A DNA stretch of 11,937 nucleotides from JBBRLG01 sp038231495 (lineage in GTDB: Bacteria; Planctomycetota; Planctomycetia; Gemmatales; Gemmataceae): contig JBBRLG010000200.1 in assembly GCA_038231495.1 (NCBI GenBank), forward strand, positions 1 through 11,937, read 5' to 3'. The notes beneath the pieces are model-generated. The model searched no databases, was not told the origin of the DNA, and was given only the letters and a program-made list of their open reading frames with translations. The position numbers were made by a program, and so were the translations under genes. Positions within the stretch are counted from its first letter, which is position 1; each line of letters opens with the position of its first letter. Shown one piece after another: positions 6,351 through 11,937 of this stretch.

Positions 6351-6369
6351 TTGGCCTGGGCCGCGCCGA

Positions 6370-6460
6370 GTGTCACTGGCGGCTTGTCCGCCAGTGAGGA
6401 GACGAGAACACGCCCATTACACTAATGTCCCTCCACTGGCGGACAAGCCGACAGTGGCAC
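6370..6460. repeat. Double-hairpin repeat (CACTGGCGG family)
   Basis: The arms 6370-6396 and 6434-6460 are inverted copies with two mismatches in 27. Each arm is itself a hairpin; in the left arm CACTGGCGG (6374-6382) pairs perfectly with CCGCCAGTG (6388-6396) around CTTGT. A 37-nt spacer separates the arms. The design is that of REP/BIME elements. The element may terminate the nucleotidyltransferase transcript, which ends 19 nt before it. Confidence 0.8.
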
Positions 6461-6493
6461 CCGGCCGGAATTTAAGGTTCCTTGCAGTTGTAG

Positions 6494-6499
6494 TACACT
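6494..6499 (+). promoter_or_regulatory. Putative -10 element (TACACT) of the toxin-antitoxin operon
   Basis: GTACACT, a one-base variant of the GTACAAT seen at three other genes, ends 47 nt before ATG 6547, the same distance as at 9674. The -35 region (TTTAAG at 6471-6476) matches consensus poorly. Confidence 0.4.
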
Positions 6500-6546
6500 A
6501 ACAAGGGCTGGACTGTGCAAATCCGTGCTTCCTTCGGAGGCTTAGC

Positions 6547-6831
6547 ATGGAGGTTCGCTACTTCCTCGATCCGGATACCGGCCAGCCGCATATTTATGGC
6601 CACGGCATTACGGAAGTAGAAGTCGAATACGTCTTGCGCGGCTCGGGAGAAGACATTCCCGGAACGCGGGGGTCACGCATGAAGCTGGGCCAGACAGCGG
6701 TCGGGCGTTATCTGCAAGTCGTCTACGTCCCCGATGAAGACCCCAGTAGCGTCTTCGTCATAACTGCCTATGAACTGCGGGGGAAGGCCAAGAAAGCCCT
6801 CCGCCGCCGCCAACGGAGGAAGCCGCGATGA
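6547..6831 (+). CDS. BrnT/DUF4258-like small toxin
   Basis: This 94-residue protein resembles the BrnT/DUF4258 group of RelE-superfamily toxins, which cleave mRNA and arrest growth. Matching features are HGITEVEVEYVLRG (19-32), a central R-G-S-R (41-44), GQTAVGRYLQVVY (48-60), the late strand VFVITAYEL (69-77) and a very basic tail (KKALRRRQRRKPR). GGAGG at 6536-6540 gives a strong ribosome-binding site 6 nt before ATG. Its stop codon overlaps the next start in ATGA, so the two genes are translationally coupled. Toxin-first order is like BrnTA and HigBA. Family assignment comes from pattern only; no toxicity can be read from the sequence. Confidence 0.65.
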   Translation: MEVRYFLDPDTGQPHIYGHGITEVEVEYVLRGSGEDIPGTRGSRMKLGQTAVGRYLQVVYVPDEDPSSVFVITAYELRGKAKKALRRRQRRKPR

Positions 6832-7028
6832 ACCAGCAGAAATTCCCTCCCGGCTGGGACGAGGCCCGCGTCCGCGAGGTCTTAAACCATTATGAAAACC
6901 AGACCGAGGATGAGCAATTCGCCGAAATCGAGGCTGCGCGGATGGCCGAAGGCATTACCTTGATGGCCGTACCGACCGAACTTGTGCCAGAAGTCAGAGC
7001 GCTGATTGCCAGAAAGCAGAGTGCGTGA
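6828..7028 (+). CDS. Putative antitoxin paired with the BrnT/DUF4258-like toxin
   Basis: This 66-residue acidic protein overlaps the toxin gene by 4 nt. It opens MNQQKFPPGWDEARVREVLNHY, continues through an acidic helix (ENQTEDEQFAEIEAARMAEG) and ends with VPTELVPEVRALIARK. That layout is typical of small antitoxins in planctomycetes and cyanobacteria: an acidic toxin-binding part and a helical segment that may dimerise or bind DNA. No clear ribbon-helix-helix or helix-turn-helix can be asserted. It probably neutralises the toxin by binding it and may autoregulate the operon. An oxidoreductase gene follows after 27 nt without an obvious promoter of its own. Confidence 0.62.
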   Translation: MNQQKFPPGWDEARVREVLNHYENQTEDEQFAEIEAARMAEGITLMAVPTELVPEVRALIARKQSA

Positions 7029-7055
7029 ATCGCCACCCTTCCGCGAGGCCACGTC

Positions 7056-8408
7056 ATGTCCGAAAACTCCTCGTCCCGGCGCTTCGACCGCCGTTCCTTC
7101 CTGAAAGCGTCCGCCGTCTTGACCGCCAGTGCCGGACTGCCGGCCTGGTTTGTCGAACAGTTGCGGGCCGAGCGTGAGCCGGCCAAGCCTGCCGCGCCCG
7201 GCGAGCGGCCGAACATCGGCCTCATCGGCTGTGGCGGCCGAGGCATGGGCATTGCACGCGAGGCGGTCAAGCTGGGTAAGATCATCGCCGTCTGCGACGT
7301 GGATGCCAGGCACGCCGAGGAAGGCGCGAAGGCTTTCGAGGACGCCAAGGTCTACAAGGACTTCCGCAAACTGCTGAGGCAGAACGATGTCCACGCGGTC
7401 CTCAACGCCACGCCGGATCACTGGCATACGCTCGTTAACCTCGCCGCCGTCAAGGCGGGCAAGGACGTTTACAGCGAGAAGCCGCTCACGCTCACCATCG
7501 ACGAGGGCAAACGACTCGTCGCCGTGGTGGCCGAGTCGAAGCGCGTCCTGCAAACCGGCAGCCAGCAGCGCAGCGATCCGCGTTTTCGGCTGGCCTGTGA
7601 ACTGGTGCGCAACGGCCGTCTTGGCAAACTCACCGAAATCACGACGGTCCTGCCCGCCGGTCCTAACCGGGGCGGGTTCAAGAAGGAGGCGGTGCCAGAG
7701 CAATTCGATTGGGACTTCTGGCAAGGACAGGCCCCGAAACATGACTACGTTCCGGAGCGGGGGCATTTCTGGTTCCGCTACTGGCTGGAGTATTCCGGCG
7801 GCACCCTGACCGATTGGGGCGCGCACCATAACGACATCGCGCTGTGGGGCATGGGTTTGGATCGCAGCGGGCCGCAGACGGTCGCGGGCAAGGCGACGGT
7901 CGAGCCGATCGCCGGCGGCTTCACCGCGCCGGCGGAGTACGAGGTGGAATACACCTACGCCAACGGCGTCCGGCACCGCTGCGTCACCACCACGGTCAAC
8001 ACGATCTACGGCTCGGAAGCGCGGCCCCCCAAGGCGGGCGAGCTGTCGCACGGCGTCAAATTCGAGGGCAAGGACGGCTGGATTTTCGTGACCCGCGGCA
8101 AGATCGAGGCGAGCCGGCCGGAGATTCTCAAAGAGCCGCTCGGCGACGCGAAGAAAGTGACGCTCTACGAAAGCAACGACCACATGGGCAACTTCTTCGA
8201 GTGCCTGAAGACGCGCAAAGCGCCGATCTGTGAGGCGGAAATCGGCCATCGTTCGGTGTCGGTGTGCCACCTGGGTAACATCGCCATCCGCCTGGGGCGT
8301 AAGCTGACCTGGGACCCGGAGAAGGAGCAGTTCGTCAACGACAAGGAGGCGGACGGCTACCTAGCCCGCGACATGCGCAAGCCGTGGACGTATGACCTTG
8401 TGAAATGA
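7056..8408 (+). CDS. Tat-exported Gfo/Idh/MocA family oxidoreductase
   Basis: This 450-residue NAD(P)-dependent oxidoreductase probably acts on a sugar or cyclitol outside the cytoplasm. A Tat signal is clear: SRRFDRRSFLKAS (7-19) followed by a mildly hydrophobic stretch to about residue 37. The Rossmann motif NIGLIGCGGRGMG (53-65) and the cofactor/substrate motif EKP (141-143) are intact. GGTLTDWGAHHNDIALWGMG (248-267) carries the conserved Asp and His region of the active site. The C-terminal half is the alpha/beta substrate domain and ends in a planctomycete-like tail (MRKPWTYDLVK). GAGG lies 7 nt before ATG. The substrate cannot be inferred. The gene sits 27 nt behind an antitoxin gene, so read-through from that operon is likely. 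Confidence 0.9.
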   Translation: MSENSSSRRFDRRSFLKASAVLTASAGLPAWFVEQLRAEREPAKPAAPGERPNIGLIGCGGRGMGIAREAVKLGKIIAVCDVDARHAEEGAKAFEDAKVYKDFRKLLRQNDVHAVLNATPDHWHTLVNLAAVKAGKDVYSEKPLTLTIDEGKRLVAVVAESKRVLQTGSQQRSDPRFRLACELVRNGRLGKLTEITTVLPAGPNRGGFKKEAVPEQFDWDFWQGQAPKHDYVPERGHFWFRYWLEYSGGTLTDWGAHHNDIALWGMGLDRSGPQTVAGKATVEPIAGGFTAPAEYEVEYTYANGVRHRCVTTTVNTIYGSEARPPKAGELSHGVKFEGKDGWIFVTRGKIEASRPEILKEPLGDAKKVTLYESNDHMGNFFECLKTRKAPICEAEIGHRSVSVCHLGNIAIRLGRKLTWDPEKEQFVNDKEADGYLARDMRKPWTYDLVK

Positions 8409-8416
8409 GGTCTCGA

Positions 8417-8440
8417 CCCCGGATGGTGCGCAATCCGGGG
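8417..8440 (+). terminator. Hairpin after the first oxidoreductase gene
   Basis: CCCCGGAT (8417-8424) pairs perfectly with ATCCGGGG (8433-8440) around an 8-nt loop, starting 9 nt after the stop codon. No T-tract follows, so it is either a weak terminator or an mRNA 3'-end stabiliser. Confidence 0.45.
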
Positions 8441-8464
8441 CGGGAGTCGGCCCGACAATTGCTC

Positions 8465-8493
8465 TTGAATGAAACCCCGACAGCCGATATGCA
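8465..8493 (+). promoter_or_regulatory. Possible promoter of the 8536 gene
   Basis: TTGAAT (8465-8470) and TATGCA (8488-8493) are 17 nt apart. The -10 ends 42 nt before ATG 8536, in line with the 39-47-nt distances at other genes here. The -10 match is weak. Confidence 0.35.
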
Positions 8494-8535
8494 CCCAGTC
8501 TACCCGGCATCCCGCGGTCCGGAAAACCGACCGAT

Positions 8536-9435
8536 ATGACCTTTAGCCTACCCTTCATTACCGACACCGCCCGCGCCGCCTTGGCGCTGGCGCTCGCCTG
8601 GGCCGCCTGCGGGCCAACGCCCCTGCGGCCCCCGGTGCCGGTCCTGGATTGGGACAAACCACCCGTCCTGCCGCGGAACTTCGACCTCCTTGCCTTCGAT
8701 ACAAACTTCGCAACTTCCCCTACCGCGCGCGGCAGCCGCATTCGGTTATTCCGCATGATGCCGGGCTTCCTGAGCGACCCAGTCGGATTGGACCAGGACG
8801 ACCCGACCGCCAACGACCTCGACGCCCAGCCACAGACCGCCAACAACGGCCCGGACTGGGTGCAGCTGTCGCTGGGCAACGACAACCCGTTCTTTGACTT
8901 TCGTCGGCCCGGCGACCCCGGCGGCGTCGGCTATTACCGGGTCAATAGCCAACTCCAACTGTTCGATTCGCGTTCGACCGGCTGCGCGTTCAACCTCCAG
9001 GCGGTAACGCCGGCCGGCCGCGACATGGACGGCTTGCCCGACGGCCCGACCGTCGTGACGCCGGCCCTGTCGGTGTTCCACGAACTCGACGACGGCACCG
9101 CCATCCAGGGCTTCGTCGGCAAGCACGTCAATTTAGCCCAGGGCTGGAGCAATAACCTCAATCGCAGCGTCCATTACGGCATGGCCGTGCAGCGGCCGTT
9201 GCTCGACCCGAACACGCTGAAGCTCGGTGCGATGTACTGGTACGTCGGCGCGCTGGGCCGCTACCGCTTCGACACCGACCCGGCGTCCAGTCGCGCCCCG
9301 ACCTGGGAGCTGATGCCGGGCGTCCACTGGCAGGTGACCGACAACTGGTGGATCGCGTCGGGTTTCATCGTGCCGATGAAGCAACCCCAGACCGATACGC
9401 GGTTGTGGCAGTTCACGTGCTCGTTCCGGTTTTGA
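8536..9435 (+). CDS. Uncharacterised envelope protein, possible outer-membrane beta-barrel
   Basis: This 299-residue protein resembles conserved planctomycete proteins of unknown function; I know no assigned activity. A short hydrophobic N-terminus (ARAALALALAWAAC, 12-25) suggests export; a Cys at 25 hints at a lipoprotein, but the residue three before it is Trp, which fits a lipobox poorly. The body has Asp/Gly/Pro-rich turns between strands with alternating hydrophobic residues, for example YYRVNSQLQLFDSR, ALSVFHEL, GAMYWYVGALGRYRF and WWIASGFIVPM. The chain ends in WQFTCSFRF, with a terminal Phe as in many outer-membrane barrels. Together these favour a small barrel or periplasmic beta-protein, by inference. 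The ribosome-binding site is weak, so the start is less certain than the body. Confidence 0.65.
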   Translation: MTFSLPFITDTARAALALALAWAACGPTPLRPPVPVLDWDKPPVLPRNFDLLAFDTNFATSPTARGSRIRLFRMMPGFLSDPVGLDQDDPTANDLDAQPQTANNGPDWVQLSLGNDNPFFDFRRPGDPGGVGYYRVNSQLQLFDSRSTGCAFNLQAVTPAGRDMDGLPDGPTVVTPALSVFHELDDGTAIQGFVGKHVNLAQGWSNNLNRSVHYGMAVQRPLLDPNTLKLGAMYWYVGALGRYRFDTDPASSRAPTWELMPGVHWQVTDNWWIASGFIVPMKQPQTDTRLWQFTCSFRF

Positions 9436-9465
9436 TCGGCCTTTTCGCGCCGCGCCCAATGCGCG

Positions 9466-9494
9466 TTGACAGACCCCTCGCCGCGGTAGAAAAT
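9466..9494 (+). promoter_or_regulatory. Possible promoter upstream of the double-hairpin repeat
   Basis: A perfect TTGACA (9466-9471) is followed after 17 nt by GAAAAT (9489-9494); an alternative -10, TAGAAA (9487-9492), leaves 15 nt. Transcripts would run through the repeat at 9503-9619 and give a ~170-nt leader for the gene at 9674. Confidence 0.4.
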
Positions 9495-9502
9495 ATCCCT
9501 GA

Positions 9503-9619
9503 CCGTTCAGTCCCCCCCTTACGAAGGGGGGGCAGGGGGGTGAGTGATGTTTGACGGTCTCGGTCATAGCATTCCATCCACCCCCCCTACCCCCCCTTCG
9601 TAAGGGGGGGACTGAACGG
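9503..9619. repeat. Double-hairpin repeat (C7-TTACGAA-G7 family)
   Basis: The arms at 9503-9543 and 9577-9619 are inverted copies, nearly identical: GTTCAGT, seven C, TTACGAA, seven G, then CA or TA and six or seven G. Each arm folds on itself through its C-run and G-run. A 33-nt spacer separates them. It fills most of the gap between two genes and ends next to a GGTACAAT element. Confidence 0.85.
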
Positions 9620-9626
9620 GTACAAT
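9619..9626 (+). promoter_or_regulatory. Putative -10 element (GGTACAAT) of the second oxidoreductase gene
   Basis: GGTACAAT ends 47 nt before GTG 9674. TTCGTA (9597-9602), inside the repeat's right arm, lies 18 nt upstream as a weak -35, so the repeat may supply part of the promoter. Confidence 0.5.
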
Positions 9627-9673
9627 AACCCATCGCCGCTTTCGCTTCCTCCAACCGCAAGGAGCCACCCGCC

Positions 9674-10978
9674 GTGACCCAACCTGCCAACGTGCCGACC
9701 GCCGGCGCCAGCCGTCGCGATTTCCTCACCACCTCGGCCGCCGCCGTCGCGGGCGCGGCCCTCGTCACCCTGCCCGGCGCGGTGGCCAACGCCCACGCCG
9801 CCGGCAGCGACGTGCTGAAAATCGGCCTCATCGGCTGCGGCGACCGCGGCACCGGCGCGGCCACCCAGGCACTCAACGCCGACCCCAATACCAAACTCGT
9901 CGCAATTGGCGACCTGTTCAAGGACCACCTCGATGCGAAATTCAAAGTCCTCAAGGACGACGAGAAGGTCGGCGCGCGCGTCGAGGTGAAACCGGAAAAC
10001 CGCTTCGTCGGCTGGGACGCTTACAAGAAGGTTCTGGCGGCGGGCGTGGACGTGGTCATCCTGACGACGCCGCCGCACTTCCGGCCGCTGCACCTCAAAG
10101 CCGCCGTCGATGCCGGCAAACACGTCTTCTGCGAAAAGCCGGTCGCCGTCGATGCCCCCGGCGTCCGTGCCGTGATGGAGGCGTGTCGGGAGGCCAAGGC
10201 GAAGAACCTGTCGATCGTCTCCGGCCTGTGCTACCGCTACGAGCGGTCCAAACGCGAGACGATGGCCCGCGTCCACGACGGTGCCATCGGCGACATTGTG
10301 GCCCTGCAAACCAACTACAACACGCATGGCCTGTGGTCGTTCAAGCGCCAGCCGGACTGGAGCGACATGGAATGGCAGCTGCGCAACTGGCTGTACTTCA
10401 CCTGGCTGTCGGGCGACCACAACGTCGAGCAGCACATTCACAGCCTGGACAAGATGGCGTGGGCGATGAAGGACGAGCCGCCGGTCCAGGCGTTCGGCCT
10501 CGGCGGTCGGCAGACGCGCACGGCCGAGCAGTACGGCAACATCTTCGACCACCACGCGGTGCAGTACGATTACAAGAACGGCGTGAAGCTGTCCGCCTAC
10601 TGTCGGCAGCAGGACGGCACGGCCAACAACGTGAACGATTACATCCTGGGCACGCACGGCGTCTGCGACGTGATGAAGCACACGATCAAGGGCAAGAACG
10701 ACTGGAAGGCGACGAAGGACAAGAACGACGACATGTACCAGAACGAGCACGACGAGTTGTTCGCGAGCATCCGTTCGGGCAAGCCGATCAACAACGGCGA
10801 CTACATGACGAAGAGCACGTTGATGGCGATCATGGGCCGGATGGCGACGTACACGGGCCAGGTCATCACCTGGGACATGGCGCTGCGCTCCAAGGAGGAC
10901 TTGACGCCGGCGAAGTACGAGTTCGGTCCGCTGGCGACGCCGCCGGTGGCGATGCCGGGGGTGACGAAGTTTAGCTAA
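9674..10978 (+). CDS. Tat-exported Gfo/Idh/MocA family oxidoreductase (second subfamily)
   Basis: This 434-residue enzyme starts at GTG, with AAGGAG 9 nt upstream. The Tat leader is ASRRDFLTTSAAAVAGAALV (12-31), with likely cleavage near AHA-AG (about residue 42). The dinucleotide motif LKIGLIGCGDRG (48-59) and EKP (154-156) are intact. The segment WLSGDHNVEQHIHSLDKMAW replaces the usual active-site block and marks a subfamily different from the 7056 gene. It is probably a periplasmic NAD(P)-dependent enzyme acting on a sugar or derivative; substrate unknown. Planctomycetes carry many paralogues of this family. A double-hairpin repeat and a GGTACAAT element precede it, and another hairpin repeat follows within 10 nt of the stop codon, so it is probably transcribed alone. 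Confidence 0.91.
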   Translation: MTQPANVPTAGASRRDFLTTSAAAVAGAALVTLPGAVANAHAAGSDVLKIGLIGCGDRGTGAATQALNADPNTKLVAIGDLFKDHLDAKFKVLKDDEKVGARVEVKPENRFVGWDAYKKVLAAGVDVVILTTPPHFRPLHLKAAVDAGKHVFCEKPVAVDAPGVRAVMEACREAKAKNLSIVSGLCYRYERSKRETMARVHDGAIGDIVALQTNYNTHGLWSFKRQPDWSDMEWQLRNWLYFTWLSGDHNVEQHIHSLDKMAWAMKDEPPVQAFGLGGRQTRTAEQYGNIFDHHAVQYDYKNGVKLSAYCRQQDGTANNVNDYILGTHGVCDVMKHTIKGKNDWKATKDKNDDMYQNEHDELFASIRSGKPINNGDYMTKSTLMAIMGRMATYTGQVITWDMALRSKEDLTPAKYEFGPLATPPVAMPGVTKFS

Positions 10979-10987
10979 ATCTGTATT

Positions 10988-11030
10988 GCCGCTTGCGGCT
11001 TTTCCGTCTTTCTGCAAAGCCGCAAGCGGC
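10988..11030. repeat. Double-hairpin repeat / terminator-like inverted repeat
   Basis: GCCGCTTGCGGCTTT (10988-11002) and AAAGCCGCAAGCGGC (11016-11030) are perfect 15-bp inverted arms around 13 nt. Each arm also contains its own GCCGC/GCGGC palindrome. It lies 9 nt after the oxidoreductase stop codon and can act as a terminator on either strand. A related CTTGCGGCTTTT string occurs near 116-127. Confidence 0.8.
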
Positions 11031-11032
11031 CG

Positions 11033-11040
11033 GGTACAAT
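11033..11040 (+). promoter_or_regulatory. Putative -10 element (GGTACAAT) of the second nucleotidyltransferase/HEPN module
   Basis: GGTACAAT ends 39 nt before GTG 11080 and directly follows the hairpin repeat. No strong -35 is visible. Its position rules out starts further upstream, such as the TTG at 10993. Confidence 0.5.
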
Positions 11041-11079
11041 ACGACCAAGACAAAAAAGTTCACCACCCCCGCGCCTTAT

Positions 11080-11592
11080 GTGCAGCCCTACCGCTACCCG
11101 TCGCCGAACATTCCGCTGCGGGCGATCCGGCGTTTCGCGCGGCAGATCGCCGAGCGCTTCCATCCCGAGAAGATCATCCTGTTCGGCTCCTACGCTTACG
11201 GCACGCCGCACGTCGAAAGTGACGTCGATCTGCTGGTGATTATGCCGGCGCGGAACGCGGTCGATCAGTCTGTTCGCATCTACTTAGCGTTCGATTCTCC
11301 ATTCTCTCTCGATTTGATCGTGCGAACGCCCAAACAGGTCGCGCGCGGGGTGAAAGACGACGACTGGTTCCTGCGCGAGATCGTTGAGAAAGGGAAAGTC
11401 GTTTATGAAGCGCCAAACGAAAGCCTGGGTGGAGAAAGCGAACGGAGACTGGGAAGGGGCGTGCGACCTCGCCAAGCGAAAGCCGCCGCTAAGCGATCTG
11501 GCGTGCTTCCACTGCCAACAAGCGGCGGAAAAGTATCTCAAAGCCCTGCTGCAAGAAAGCGGCACCGTCGTACCAAAGACCCACGACCTTGA
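11080..11592 (+). CDS. Minimal nucleotidyltransferase (MNT-type antitoxin) with aberrant C-terminal extension
   Basis: From GTG 11080 the frame encodes 170 residues. FGSYAYGTPHVESDVDLLVI (35-54) holds the pol-beta signature G36-S37 and D48-x-D50, and SLDLIV supplies the third Asp (D78). Small nucleotidyltransferases of this group normally end soon after a KGKVxYE segment, here at 104-110. Instead, the frame runs on for about 57 residues rich in Arg, Lys, Gly and Ser, reading the HEPN gene in another frame for 188 nt. A lost stop codon or a sequencing error is the simplest explanation. GTG is chosen because it follows a GGTACAAT element by 39 nt, although no ribosome-binding site is evident. 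By analogy it neutralises the downstream HEPN protein. Confidence 0.72.
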   Translation: MQPYRYPSPNIPLRAIRRFARQIAERFHPEKIILFGSYAYGTPHVESDVDLLVIMPARNAVDQSVRIYLAFDSPFSLDLIVRTPKQVARGVKDDDWFLREIVEKGKVVYEAPNESLGGESERRLGRGVRPRQAKAAAKRSGVLPLPTSGGKVSQSPAARKRHRRTKDPRP

Positions 11593-11788
11593 AGCGGTGC
11601 TCGATTTGCTCTTACCGCACGATGCGACGCTTGCGCCTCTGAGACGAATTCTAAAATCGCTAACTCGGTATGCCGTCAATTATCGCTACCCCGGCGCTCA
11701 TGCCATAAAACGGCAGATGGACGCGGCCATCCGTCATGCCGAGCGTGTTCGGGGCGAAGTGCGGACGCGACTCGGCTTATCGACCTAA
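11405..11788 (+). CDS. HEPN-domain protein, putative toxin of the second MNT/HEPN module
   Basis: This 127-residue helical protein is a clear HEPN member of the type paired with minimal nucleotidyltransferases. Diagnostic segments are FHCQQAAEKYLKALL (35-49), VPKTHDLEAVLDLL (56-69) and YAVNYRYPG (89-97). R94-Y-P-G-A-H99 formally fits R-x4-H, but RYPG is common in this group and the His may be incidental, so RNase activity is uncertain. The ATG at 11405 begins MKRQTKAWVEKANGDWEGA, a typical start; an in-frame alternative at 11384 lies deeper in the upstream gene. AGGG lies about 10 nt before it. It overlaps the nucleotidyltransferase frame by 188 nt. Gene order is reversed relative to the module at 5270-6350. 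Confidence 0.82.
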   Translation: MKRQTKAWVEKANGDWEGACDLAKRKPPLSDLACFHCQQAAEKYLKALLQESGTVVPKTHDLEAVLDLLLPHDATLAPLRRILKSLTRYAVNYRYPGAHAIKRQMDAAIRHAERVRGEVRTRLGLST

Positions 11789-11937
11789 ATCTGTCTCAAA
11801 AAGGCAGTGTTGGCGCCTGGGGCGGGTGGGTCGGTGTACAAAAAACCCAACCCCCGACAGACCGACCCCCCAAAAGATCGAAGCACAAAAAGACCCCCGG
11901 ACCGGGAACCCAACCCCCCACCAGGGAGAAATGGGGG
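11789..11937. other. Low-complexity contig end with no gene
   Basis: The last 149 bases hold many C-runs and A-runs and no plausible coding frame. GGGTCGGT (11828-11835) and ACCGACCC (11861-11868) form an 8-bp inverted pair. The texture differs from the rest of the window and suggests sequencing or assembly decay at a contig end. Confidence 0.5.

Noticed and set aside
6882..8270. A 462-codon open frame on the minus strand
   Set aside because: It is antisense to the Gfo/Idh/MocA gene, whose motifs and Tat leader are unambiguous.
6370..9619. Hairpin repeats considered as CRISPR repeats or phage attachment sites
   Set aside because: Each family appears as one inverted pair rather than a direct, regularly spaced array, and no cas, integrase or phage gene is present.
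9587..11053. A 488-codon open frame on the minus strand
   Set aside because: It is antisense to the second oxidoreductase and begins within hairpin repeats; its product is Val/Arg/His-rich and motif-free.

Overview
The window reads as chromosomal DNA of a GC-rich planctomycete, most likely a Gemmata relative. This is inference. It rests on two Tat-exported Gfo/Idh/MocA oxidoreductases with SRRDFL/DRRSFL leaders, a large uncharacterised envelope-type protein between them, several dispersed hairpin repeats, and dense small toxin-antitoxin loci. I recognised no tRNA, rRNA, CRISPR array, transposase or phage gene. The last ~150 bases are low-complexity and look like a poor contig end.

Region 1 (1-4281) holds conserved genes. 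A YbaK-type aminoacyl-tRNA deacylase (236-700, +) converges on a minus-strand operon with gaps of 42 and 27 nt: Sir2 deacylase, then folD, then an AI-2E-family membrane protein. A near-consensus promoter sits in front of the sirtuin. The whole block lies between two ~109-bp inverted repeats (1-109 and 4173-4281), about 90% identical by eye.

Region 2 (4282-7028) is accessory. It carries four copies of ACCCTTGCCA, a pair of unrecognised small genes (78 and 34 codons), an AT-richer HEPN/nucleotidyltransferase module (5270-6350), a double-hairpin repeat (6370-6460), and a BrnT/DUF4258-like toxin with a 4-nt-overlapping antitoxin (6547-7028).

Region 3 (7056-10978) has a Gfo/Idh/MocA oxidoreductase that starts 27 nt after the antitoxin, an uncharacterised protein with an outer-membrane-like C-terminus, a second double-hairpin repeat, and a second oxidoreductase of a different subfamily.

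Region 4 (10979-11937) has a third double-hairpin repeat and a second nucleotidyltransferase/HEPN module in the opposite gene order. Its two frames overlap by 188 nt, which suggests a lost stop codon.

GGTACAAT occurs 39-47 nt upstream of three start codons, and a variant (GTACACT) lies 47 nt upstream of a fourth. This is probably the local -10 element, and it supports the start codons chosen. I did not find one unmistakably new multi-gene system. The best leads are the orphan small-gene pair at 4645-5001, the fused-looking nucleotidyltransferase/HEPN overlap, and the three unrelated repeat families that share one double-hairpin design.
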